This document shows positions 1 through 5,966 of a DNA stretch of 9,055 nucleotides, one piece after another; position 1 is the first letter of the stretch; each line of letters begins with the position of its first letter. A program made the translations under genes and the position numbers. The DNA comes from Thioalkalivibrio sp. (GTDB lineage Bacteria > Pseudomonadota > Gammaproteobacteria > Ectothiorhodospirales > Ectothiorhodospiraceae), in assembly GCA_007119005.1 (NCBI GenBank), contig SKQM01000145.1, positions 1 to 9,055 of the forward strand, read 5' to 3'. The notes under the pieces are model-generated. The model was not told the origin of the DNA. It was given only the letters and a program-made list of their open reading frames with translations, and ran no database searches.

Positions 1-380
1 ATACGAACGTGCTTCTTGCCGCGCTCATCGCGCCCGAGCGACTGGCGGACGAAGTGCTTGCGTGGCTGAGGGATCCCGGCAACGAGATCCTGTTCAGCGC
101 CGTAAACATCTGGGAGATTGCGATCAAACGGTCGCTTGAACGCGATGGCTTCGATTTCATGCCAGAAGATATTGAGGGACTGGCACTTGAAACCGGATTT
201 CGGGAGTTACCAGTGCGGGCTGCCCACTGCCATGCGGTGGCACGCATGCCCTGGCATCATCGCGACCCGTTCGACCGTCTGCTGGTAGCGCAGGCGCAAG
301 CCCTCCCCGCGCGGTTGCTGACCACAGACAGACTGCTGACCCGCTACTCCGATCTCGTAACCCTAGTGACAGGCGCTTAG
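1..380 (+). CDS. PIN-domain VapC-family toxin (5' end outside window)
   Basis: Likely Mg2+-dependent RNase of the VapC/PIN family, the toxin half of a type II toxin-antitoxin pair. The reading frame is open to the window edge. The first complete codons read TNVLLAAL and the two leading bases (at) fit a GAT Asp codon, giving the canonical DTNVLL opening of PIN proteins, so only a handful of residues are missing. A start at the GTG at 9 would remove the first catalytic Asp and is unlikely. The other acidic residues are visible: Glu at 114-116 in NIWEIAIK, Asp at 264-266 and 273-275 in HRDPFDRLLVAQA, and Asp at 327-329 in LTTDRLL. The order WEIAIK, RDPFDR, TTD is typical of the COG3744 type PIN proteins. 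Length (about 130 residues) is normal. The cognate antitoxin would be expected just upstream, outside the window. Family assignment is firm; toxin activity is inferred. Confidence 0.88.
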   Translation, partial: TNVLLAALIAPERLADEVLAWLRDPGNEILFSAVNIWEIAIKRSLERDGFDFMPEDIEGLALETGFRELPVRAAHCHAVARMPWHHRDPFDRLLVAQAQALPARLLTTDRLLTRYSDLVTLVTGA

Positions 381-840
381 GTCAGAGCCAGCCACTCGGC
401 ACAACTCCGGGACACCCACTTTGTCTCGAGGAGGTCCATCGCCGAATTGCCTGGTCCGGCGGAAGCCACTCCGTTGCTGATTTGGATCCGTGACGAACTC
501 CGGGATACCAACCTCGCTTGAACGCCCCCACATTGCTTGAGCGCCCGTCGCTGCGGTCGCTTTTTCGTGGATCTCGGAAGCTCGACAGCTAGTCACGTAA
601 ATGGTTGTTTCTATTGCTTACGAGTTCAAAACGCTCCACTACAACAGCGGCAATTGCCGGAAGGGTCTCGGAATACCCATCTCTCGAAAGGAGCTGGCGG
701 CAGGGTGGAGCGAGCGATGCTGCCGGGTGCGACGTGAGTCCATTGCTCTCTCGTGAACCCATCATCTGCACTACACGACGGCTCTTGGCCCGCGGGTTCC
801 CCCATGCGGCGAGACGGAGCGATGGCATCTGCTGCAGCTT
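381..840. other. Non-coding stretch, probable decayed sequence
   Basis: I find no ORF here with a recognisable domain, a good ribosome binding site or convincing third-position GC bias. Short ORFs on both strands overlap each other and read as low-information Arg/Ser/Pro-rich protein. The only structure seen is a degenerate repeat built on AACTCCGGGA (401-419 and 493-512). Together with the toxin fragment that follows, the stretch looks like remnants of older accessory genes. Confidence 0.5.
401..512. repeat. Degenerate short direct repeat, AACTCCGGGA core
   Basis: Two related segments, 401-419 and 493-512, share AACTCCGGGA followed by a similar ACC/CCA tail, about 90 bp apart. Read on the minus strand they encode VGVPEL and VGIPEF in the same frame, which shows the similarity extends a little past the core. 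Too short and diverged to assign to a known repeat family; could be chance. Confidence 0.3.
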
Positions 841-1008
841 ATGCCACGGTTTCGAAGGTGCCGAGTCAAGAACTGGATCGAGAGGGTCGGTGAAGATGGG
901 GTCTGCACCTCCATCATCGCCGCGGCCGAACTGCGGTTCGGCGCAGCGAACCGGGGGAATAGCGGCACGCGGTATGGACCGGCCTTGGAGGCCGGCGGAA
1001 GCATGTAA
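841..1008 (+). pseudogene. VapC/FitB-type toxin fragment
   Basis: One frame reads RVKNWIERVGEDGVCTSIIA followed by AAELRFGAANRG (about 862-954). This matches the conserved second block of VapC/FitB PIN toxins, where a helix is followed by V-C-T-S-I-I-x-A-A-E-L-R-x-G-A; the Glu of AAEL is one of the metal-binding acids. The N-terminal strand with the first Asp (LDTN-type) is absent: upstream codons from the ATG at 841 read MPRFRRC, unlike a PIN start. After ANRG the similarity stops and the frame ends at a TAA (1006-1008) after NSGTRYGPALEAGGSM, so the C-terminal half with the remaining Asp residues is missing. It therefore cannot make an active nuclease. It belongs to a different VapC subtype from the PIN protein at the left edge, so it is not a duplicate of it. 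Confidence 0.7.
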
Positions 1009-1028
1009 TGGGTGATCGGCGCCCCGAC

Positions 1029-1439
1029 TCAGGGGCGCGCCTGGTCGTCGTGGACGAACACGCTGCAGTGCACGTTGCGCTTCCCGTCATCGTCCTGCGA
1101 TTTCCGGCCGCAACGGGATTCCTGGGTCCGACCATGCACCTGCCTCATCTCGCCAGAGTCGGCTGACGCAGGGATTACGAGTACAGCACGTTTCAGCTCG
1201 GGAATCGGCTCGTTGCCGACCAGCATCAGCCCGGGATGACCCACCGGGCGTTCAAACGCGACGACGTCCAGCGGGCTCTTGGTGCTGTCGAGGTTCCAGA
1301 GTTGCGCCGGGTAGCTCTTGAGCTTCGCGCCACGCTTTTCGACCGACATCCCAATCGGGCGCCGACCCAGGAAGTCGTCGATCCTCTGGCGCTGCTCATC
1401 GCTGAGCAAATCGGAAGGATTGCCACTCCATTTCTGCAC
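1029..1439 (-). CDS. Hypothetical protein, 136 aa
   Basis: I do not recognise this protein. The GTG start at 1439 is chosen because a perfect Shine-Dalgarno GAGGAGG (1452-1446) lies 6 nt upstream; an in-frame ATG at 1514 would add 25 Arg/Pro-rich residues and lacks this support. It begins MQKWSGNPSDLLSDEQ and continues with a helical segment (QRIDDFL), then a central block rich in hydrophobic strands (PLDVVAFERP, GLMLVGNEPIP, LKRAVLVIP, roughly residues 57-92), which looks like a folded domain. The last 40 residues are polar and basic with a final strand-like CSVFVHDD. No signal peptide or membrane segment is seen. Codon use in the central part has the GC-rich third positions of the neighbours, which supports real coding. 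It lies downstream of the PilZ-like gene on the same strand but about 300 bp away, so is probably transcribed separately. Confidence 0.62.
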   Translation of the reverse strand: MQKWSGNPSDLLSDEQRQRIDDFLGRRPIGMSVEKRGAKLKSYPAQLWNLDSTKSPLDVVAFERPVGHPGLMLVGNEPIPELKRAVLVIPASADSGEMRQVHGRTQESRCGRKSQDDDGKRNVHCSVFVHDDQARP

Positions 1440-1445
1440 GATCCG

Positions 1446-1452
1446 CCTCCTC
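1446..1452 (-). promoter_or_regulatory. Shine-Dalgarno for the 136-aa protein
   Basis: GAGGAGG on the minus strand, 6 nt before GTG at 1439. It decides the start codon over the upstream in-frame ATG. Confidence 0.65.
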
Positions 1453-1653
1453 GAAAACCGGCCTGAGCGGGGCGATGGCCGGAATGTCCCGCCCCGAAAC
1501 AACGGGTTTGACACCCCGCGTCGCTGCGCGATTTTGCGGTCTGGATCCGTGCATGGTCAACCGCCTGCAACATGCGGCGACCGGTGTCTCCCGCCCCCGG
1601 ATGCCGATGATCGACAGCCGACGCGGCCAGCCCGGTATAACGCCTCGGCCACC

Positions 1654-1672
1654 CGGGGGGGGTGCCCCCCCG
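1654..1672. repeat. G/C hairpin, 8-bp stem (G8...C7)
   Basis: A run of eight G (1655-1662), then TG, then seven C (1665-1671). C1654-G1661 can pair with C1665-G1672 to form an 8-bp all-GC stem with a 3-nt loop. It sits about 65 nt past the stop of the PilZ-like gene and about 215 nt before the start of the 136-aa gene, both on the minus strand. No T-run follows on either strand, so it is not a classical intrinsic terminator, though so strong a hairpin could impede polymerase or protect an mRNA 3' end. Confidence 0.55.
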
Positions 1673-1735
1673 CGCCCGCCCGACTTTTCCGTAGAACCTG
1701 ACTGCCGCTGGCGCGGAGCCGTAGCGTCGCCGATC

Positions 1736-3565
1736 TCAACCCTGACTGAGCCTTCCCGTCGGAGCCGCGGCGTCGGCATTGCCCAGCAGGGTGAAGTCGG
1801 CCCGGCTGAAGACGTGGCTCTCGGGCCGGACGGACTCCAGCATCACGTTGCACTTCGCACTCCCGATGCTGAAAGCGACCCGCACCCCGGCCGGGAAAGC
1901 CCCCGAATCCAGCAGCAGCGATCCTGTACCCGACCTGCCACGCTCCCGGAAAAACAGCCCGGGTTGCACTCCGCTCGCAACCCCCTCCCCCGCAGACAGG
2001 CAGAAGACGTCTACCGGAACGCAGGCCTGCGCCAGATATTGCACCCCGACCGTCGCGGTGTCCGGTGCGTCGTAACGCAGCCACCGGATCACACCTGCCT
2101 GCCAGAGGATGCGCTCCTCGCTGGCGAGACGGATCGCGATCAGGTTGCCCCCGAAGACCGCTGCGTCCGGCGCCTGCAGGCGCAGACAACAGCCGCCCGC
2201 CCCAACGTTCCTGAGCCAGCCCGGGATCGCCGTTGACGAGACTCCCTCGTCCCCGGCAACCGCGTCTGCAGCACTCGAGTCCAGGGCGCGTAGTGCGGAA
2301 TCCCAGACCGCGCGCAGGCGTTCGAGCTTCCTTGGTGACAGGATCTGAACTTCCCGAGCCTCGGCCTCGCCGGCGCCTGTGAACGTGACTTCCGGTGCAG
2401 TGGTTTCCAGAATCCCCTCGACCACGAAAACGGCCGGAATCTCTTCCGGATCGTTGCTCTCGGGCGCGAAATATGCGCCCGGAAGGATGGTGGAGTAGAC
2501 GTCGGTGACGGAGCGCGGAAAGCGGTAGTCGGCGCGGATCATCCGGTGAATGGCCTGCAGCCCGGTCACGGTGACCAACGGACCCATGTCTGCGGGCTCG
2601 CGCGTGAACTGCCGCATCGGCGGGACCACCCAGCGCCGCTGCAGTCGCCGGCCCAGGTCATCCGTCCCGCCAGCCTCCCCCTCCTGCACCTTCGGCGGCG
2701 TGAATCTCAGTGCCGCGATGAGCGGATCCAGGTCGATGAACCGGAGCCCAGGAGCCGCGTCGCCCCGACCCATCAGCAGCGACGGCGGCCGGTCTGAATC
2801 CAACTCCAGCCGCAGTAGCGGCTGATGTTCCCCACCCGAGCGCTCAACCGACTCCGAAACCCGCAACGGCGGCGCCTCCAGCCAGCCCGCCAGAAGCGTG
2901 GCCTCGTCGCGCCTGAGGGCGTAAACGTCGCTCGACGCAAGCACCGCAATGCGGGCGACAAGAGTCTCGATACTGGCCGGTGCGTAGCCGGACACGGCCT
3001 CGTCGGGCGCCGGGGCCTCGGAGGCGACGCCGAGTGATTCGCCCAGCTCCAGCGCACGGTGCAGTTGCGCCCAGAATCCCTCCGGCTCGGCCTGGTACAG
3101 ACGCCACAGGTGCAGCGAAAGTCTGTGGCTGAGGTACACGGACTTGCGCAGGTAAGTCCCGGCGGCATCGCTTTGCACGAGGTGCTGTTCGAGCCCCTCG
3201 GCCACGATGCGCAGGTACAGGGTGGACAGCTCGTGAAGCAGGGCGGCGTAGTCCGCGACCATCGCCCGATGCGAGGGCGCAATCGGGTTAGGGACCTTGT
3301 CGACCTGCTTGCACAGAATCGCCAGCAAGGGGAAGGCCCGCTGGTCCAGCACCCCGACGAGGCCCAGCAGATCCGCCTCGTCAACCGCCAGCTGATTCAG
3401 GGCCTGCGCAGCCTGCAGCAACGTCTGGAACTGACTCATCAGCCCGTCGGCCGCCTCGGTATCGAGCCACAGCGACAGTTCCCGCGCGCTTCGATAAGCA
3501 AGCTCCTCGCCCGCCTGATTCAACCCGATACGCGGGCCTCCGGTAATCCCCGGGCTATCAGCCAT
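1736..3565 (-). CDS. PilZ-like domain protein with helical N-terminal region, 609 aa
   Basis: Probable cytoplasmic signalling protein; no signal peptide or membrane span is seen. The ATG at 3565 (MADSPGITGG) is preferred: it follows a purine-rich GGGGGTG at close spacing, and upstream codons have a different, AT-richer composition with no family-like sequence. Residues 20-180 are leucine/alanine-rich and predicted helical (LDTEAADGLM, LLQAAQALNQL, YLRKSVYLSHRLSLHLWRLY), without a motif I can name. The middle is mixed alpha/beta. The C-terminal part, about residues 444-520, looks like a PilZ fold: NVGAGGCCLRL (453-463) corresponds to the (D/N)xSxxG strand, then WQAGVIRWL and the family-typical ending VGVQYL. 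The N-terminal RxxxR c-di-GMP motif is not evident and Ser of DxSxxG is replaced by Gly/Ala, so nucleotide binding is doubtful. The whole-protein function is unknown; PilZ is inferred from this local pattern. It lies downstream of an HDOD gene on the same strand, 335 bp away, which argues against tight co-transcription. Confidence 0.75.
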   Translation of the reverse strand: MADSPGITGGPRIGLNQAGEELAYRSARELSLWLDTEAADGLMSQFQTLLQAAQALNQLAVDEADLLGLVGVLDQRAFPLLAILCKQVDKVPNPIAPSHRAMVADYAALLHELSTLYLRIVAEGLEQHLVQSDAAGTYLRKSVYLSHRLSLHLWRLYQAEPEGFWAQLHRALELGESLGVASEAPAPDEAVSGYAPASIETLVARIAVLASSDVYALRRDEATLLAGWLEAPPLRVSESVERSGGEHQPLLRLELDSDRPPSLLMGRGDAAPGLRFIDLDPLIAALRFTPPKVQEGEAGGTDDLGRRLQRRWVVPPMRQFTREPADMGPLVTVTGLQAIHRMIRADYRFPRSVTDVYSTILPGAYFAPESNDPEEIPAVFVVEGILETTAPEVTFTGAGEAEAREVQILSPRKLERLRAVWDSALRALDSSAADAVAGDEGVSSTAIPGWLRNVGAGGCCLRLQAPDAAVFGGNLIAIRLASEERILWQAGVIRWLRYDAPDTATVGVQYLAQACVPVDVFCLSAGEGVASGVQPGLFFRERGRSGTGSLLLDSGAFPAGVRVAFSIGSAKCNVMLESVRPESHVFSRADFTLLGNADAAAPTGRLSQG

Positions 3566-3743
3566 CGCAACACCCCCATGGCACTTTGTCCCCACATAAG
3601 CATAGACCGGGAAAAATCTTTTTTCATACTTCTTCGGATATATCATGGGCGGACCTATCCGGGCCGGACCCAGCCAGATCATTGATTGATTGGAGTTTTC
3701 GTCCGGAAAAACGGGCGATTTCGCGCTTGAATCGTTGCGCCGC

Positions 3744-3801
3744 CCGACCCCAACCCGCCCCCGCAAGCGGGAGAGGGTGAGGGAGTTTTCATGTTCAGGG
3801 G
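3744..3801. repeat. REP-like palindromic repeat with GAGTTTTC tail (copy A)
   Basis: An imperfect hairpin centred on CCCGC-AA-GCGGG (3760-3771) is flanked by a C-rich left arm (ACCCCAACCC) and a G-rich right arm (GAGAGGGTGAGGG). This resembles the palindrome built on CCCTCTCCCGC/GCGGGAGAGGG that I recall from many proteobacterial intergenic regions; the left arm here has two mismatches to it. It is followed by GAGTTTTCATGTTC (3783-3796), which recurs in inverted orientation at 5411-5424. Confidence 0.55.
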
Positions 3802-3847
3802 TGGTGCACGACCATGGCAGTTCTCTGGTGAGCCGCCGGGTGGCGTT

Positions 3848-3865
3848 CTTCGACGGGCTCAGCCC
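3848..3865. repeat. CTTCGACGGGCTCAGCCC dispersed-repeat fragment
   Basis: The segment CTTCGACGGGCTCAGCCC is close to the CTTCGACAGGCTCAG-type intergenic repeat that I recall from many bacterial genomes. The call rests on recall of that family only; a single copy is seen in this window. Confidence 0.35.
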
Positions 3866-3870
3866 TTCCC

Positions 3871-3932
3871 CAGGCCTCGCCGTTGATCACCACCATCCTC
3901 TCAGGCCTTGCCGTTGATCACCGCCATCATCT
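3871..3932. repeat. Tandem 31-bp duplication at the HDOD gene 3' end
   Basis: Units 3871-3901 and 3902-3932 match at 28 of 31 positions and abut exactly. Unit 3902-3932 is the last codons of the HDOD gene (encoding MMAVINGKA and most of the stop region); unit 3871-3901 lies just past the stop and still encodes MVVINGEA in a shifted frame on the minus strand. The HDOD stop codon (3901-3903) straddles the junction. Confidence 0.9.
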
Positions 3933-5133
3933 CGGCCATTTCGCCGGCTGCGTTCTCGATGATGTCGAGTTTCATCGCCTCGTTCGGCGGAGGCAGGCCG
4001 AGGTTCGCGAAGGCCGGGACCTCGTGGTAAGCGGGAATCGCGGCGCCGGGCATCTGCTCGTTCAGGTGATACAGGCGGGCGACGATCGCGAGGTCGCAGA
4101 AGTCGGGCTTGCCCTTGCTGTCGCGCCCCCAGTTTCCGGACTCGCGCACCACCGTGCTCATGTGGCTGTCCATGTGCCAGGAGCCGATGACGATCTCGCC
4201 GACCACGCCGTGCAGTTTCTCGATGCTGCCCTCGATCTCGTCGTCGGTGGCATCGGGATGGTTCCGACCGATGTAGTCGAGGATCGGCAGGGATCCGATG
4301 TCATGCAGCAGCCCCGCGAGCAGCGCCTGCTCCGGCTCCAGACCCTTGCACTGGCGGGCCAGCACGAAACTCAGCACCGATACGTGCACGCTGCGGTCCC
4401 ACAACTCCCTCATGCGCCGTTGCAGCACCCGCGAGTCCGATCGGAAGACCTGCTGCATTGCGATGGTCAGCGCCAGGCGACGCGCGGCGACCAGGCCCAG
4501 CCGCACGATGGCGTCACGGACGCTCTTCACCGGGTTGCCGCTGCCGTAGGCGGCGCTGCTGGCGGCACGGATCAAGCCGGCCGTGATCGCAATGTCCAGC
4601 GACACGATGTTGGCCAGGCGCTTGATGTCCACGTCCGGGTCCTTCATCGCCATCTGGATCTTCACGGCGACTTCCGGCAGCGCGGGAAGATCCAGCTTGC
4701 CCTCGGTGCAGGCCGCATACACCTCGGAAAAGAGTGCGCTCTCGGTATCGTCCAACTCGGTCTCCTGGACCTCGTAGCCGGACTGGCTCTGCTGCTGCTG
4801 CAGGATCTCGTACACGCGACGGTCCAGCCGCAGGATCCGGGCCGCCCCGTGTGCCACCGCGTGCTCCTGGAACCGCCCCTCGGAAAACAGCGGCTGGCGC
4901 GCCCGAGCCGAACCTGCGCTGACGGTGGTGGCCGTATCCCCGGAGACGTGACTCACGTTGCCTTCCACGAGGTACAGCAACCAGCGGTGTTCCGTGGAGG
5001 CATCCAGCCTCTGGCCGTAGCGCAGGTCCGTGATCTGCCCCCGCTGCGCAAGGGCAGCGCGCTTCTCGGGATCGAGGTCGCCGACGGGCTGCAGGCCCTG
5101 CAGCATCATGGAGTCCGGAATGGGGTCAGCCAT
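3901..5133 (-). CDS. HDOD domain protein with N-terminal cNMP-binding-like region
   Basis: Probable cytoplasmic signalling output protein. HDOD is an HD-superfamily domain found in bacterial regulators of motility, surface behaviour and stress; most members have no proven catalytic activity. Of about 410 residues, roughly 12-110 resemble a cyclic-nucleotide-binding (Crp-like) beta-barrel (HRWLLYLVEGNVSHVSG, then FSEGRFQEHAVAHGAARILRLD), followed by a Gln-rich linker (QQQQSQS, 112-118) and a typical HDOD domain from LPALPEVAVKI (149) through YGSGNPVKSVRDAIVRLGL to LLAGLLHDIGSLPIL. HDIG is at 277-280, so part of the HD metal motif survives. No signal peptide or membrane span is seen. The ATG at 5133 is chosen because CAGG lies about 8 nt upstream; ATG at 5139 is an equal alternative (adds MS), while the open frame up to 5199 is Arg-rich and not family-like. 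It follows pilX on the same strand with about 350 bp between. Its last codons are tandemly duplicated past the stop. Confidence 0.9.
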   Translation of the reverse strand: MADPIPDSMMLQGLQPVGDLDPEKRAALAQRGQITDLRYGQRLDASTEHRWLLYLVEGNVSHVSGDTATTVSAGSARARQPLFSEGRFQEHAVAHGAARILRLDRRVYEILQQQQSQSGYEVQETELDDTESALFSEVYAACTEGKLDLPALPEVAVKIQMAMKDPDVDIKRLANIVSLDIAITAGLIRAASSAAYGSGNPVKSVRDAIVRLGLVAARRLALTIAMQQVFRSDSRVLQRRMRELWDRSVHVSVLSFVLARQCKGLEPEQALLAGLLHDIGSLPILDYIGRNHPDATDDEIEGSIEKLHGVVGEIVIGSWHMDSHMSTVVRESGNWGRDSKGKPDFCDLAIVARLYHLNEQMPGAAIPAYHEVPAFANLGLPPPNEAMKLDIIENAAGEMAEMMAVINGKA

Positions 5134-5315
5134 CGACATGGCCTGTGTGGTCTTGCATCGTTGTCCCCTGCGATCGTGTCGGCCAACGCATCTTGCCACC
5201 GGACCCGGAACGCCTCAAACCGCGCATGCCGGTCAGATCCAGCCATACACGGATTGGATGCCCGGCGGCCCCTCGTTCACGTCCGGCAGTCGTTGCGTTT
5301 TCGCTGTACCTTGCT

Positions 5316-5483
5316 CTATCGGCGCCACGCTTGCGGACTTGAGCCCGTAACATTTACGTTGGTGAATGCACTGCAGTGAATCTGCACACTTCCCTGCGGG
5401 GTGAACGCCGGAACAGGAAAACTCCACCATCCGCCGTGTACCCCGCCCCGAGGGAAGGCGCCGTGTTTCGTTTCCGGGCGCAT
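5316..5483 (-). other. Short orphan ORF coupled to the pilX stop, possible relic
   Basis: An ATG overlaps the pilX stop in a TGATG arrangement and opens 55 codons (MRPETKHGAFPRGG... to TAG at 5316). The protein resembles nothing I know: no signal peptide, no PilY1-like or prepilin sequence. The arrangement is what one expects for a translationally coupled next gene of the operon, where pilY1 commonly follows pilX. The ORF runs through copy B of the dispersed repeat. It may be a leftover start joined to unrelated sequence, or the overlap may be chance. Confidence 0.25.
5403..5424 (-). repeat. Dispersed repeat, inverted copy B (GAGTTTTC core)
   Basis: On the minus strand 5424-5411 reads GAGTTTTCCTGTTC, 13 of 14 positions identical to 3783-3796 on the plus strand. 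Weaker similarity continues downstream (GG-GT...CAC) and the upstream flank is G-rich in both. The two copies face opposite ways and bracket the HDOD gene. Confidence 0.6.
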
Positions 5484-5953
5484 CAGTACTGGAGCCATTC
5501 CGCCCAGCCGAAGAGGCTGCCGTCGGCATCGGCGGGCTCGTGTTCCGCGGGGCGCCGATAACGCGCCCCGACCACGCGCGCGGCTGCAACGCCCTCGATC
5601 TGTCCGCGGACACGCATCAGCACCTCGTCACCATCGAAGCGGAGTTCCACGACCGACCAGGTCAAACCCGGCCGAAGGTTACGATCCAGCGCATGCAGCA
5701 CCGCGGTTGCCGCCTCCGGGTCACCCCAGAAAACCGCGTCGTGCCGCTGCCCGGCACTTTCCTCTCCCCACCACCGCGCCGCACGCAGCAGGCCCGCCTC
5801 GGCGGCCGGGAAGATCTCGGCGACCTGGCGCTGGTTTCCGGCGATCCGCTCGTCGACGACAGCCTGGGTCATGCCGGTTACGGCAATCAGGCTGCCCGCT
5901 GCGAGGAGCACCAGCACGACCGCCAGCACCACTCCCGTTTGCCCGCTGCGCAC
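5483..5953 (-). CDS. pilX: Type IV pilus minor pilin PilX
   Basis: Minor pilin of the type IV pilus, part of the PilV/PilW/PilX initiation complex in the inner membrane that primes pilus assembly. The 156-residue product starts at the GTG at 5953, which has GGAGG (5964-5960) 6 nt upstream; the ATG at 5998 would lie inside pilW. The N-terminus shows the PilX_N pattern: a short basic leader (RSGQTG), a long hydrophobic helix (VVLAVVLVLLAAGSLIAVTG), then the diagnostic DERIAGNQRQVAEIFPAAEAGLLRA. The Glu-Arg-x-Ala-Gly-Asn-Gln and Ala-Ala-Glu-Ala motifs are shared across PilX proteins. As is usual for PilX, the site is not a classical GFTLIE. Only 13 nt separate it from pilW, so it is co-translated with it. 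It is the last recognisable gene of the operon; no pilY1 or pilE follows. Confidence 0.88.
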   Translation of the reverse strand: MRSGQTGVVLAVVLVLLAAGSLIAVTGMTQAVVDERIAGNQRQVAEIFPAAEAGLLRAARWWGEESAGQRHDAVFWGDPEAATAVLHALDRNLRPGLTWSVVELRFDGDEVLMRVRGQIEGVAAARVVGARYRRPAEHEPADADGSLFGWAEWLQY

Positions 5954-5966
5954 GAGTCCCCTCCGC

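Larger units (their letters stand above)
3566..3900. other. Intergenic region with short dispersed repeats
   Basis: No gene is supported here. The part next to the PilZ-like start (about 3590-3700) is clearly AT-richer than the rest of the window, with A- and T-tracts around 3611-3626, and probably holds that gene's minus-strand promoter; I could not pick convincing -35/-10 boxes (a weak TATGCT-like hexamer lies near 3600). The remainder holds the repeat elements listed separately: a REP-like hairpin with a GAGTTTTC tail (3744-3801), a CTTCGACGGGCTCAGCCC segment (3848-3865), and a copy of the HDOD gene 3' end (3871-3901). Confidence 0.6.

Noticed and set aside
605..1015. A 136-codon plus-strand ORF
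   Set aside because: It overlaps the VapC fragment in another frame; Arg/Ser/Cys-rich with no motif.
1226..1573. A minus-strand ORF overlapping the 136-aa gene in another frame
   Set aside because: Arg/Ser-rich shadow; the other frame has the Shine-Dalgarno and better codon bias.
1475..2236. A 253-codon plus-strand ORF
   Set aside because: Mostly antisense to the PilZ-like gene, Pro/Arg-rich, with no domain and no ribosome binding site.
3059..3685. A 208-codon plus-strand ORF
   Set aside because: Antisense to the helical part of the PilZ-like gene; Gln/Arg-rich low-information protein.
3883..5379. A 498-codon plus-strand ORF
   Set aside because: It lies antisense to the well-supported HDOD gene; its His/Asp/Val/Gln-rich protein is the usual shadow of GC-rich coding sequence.
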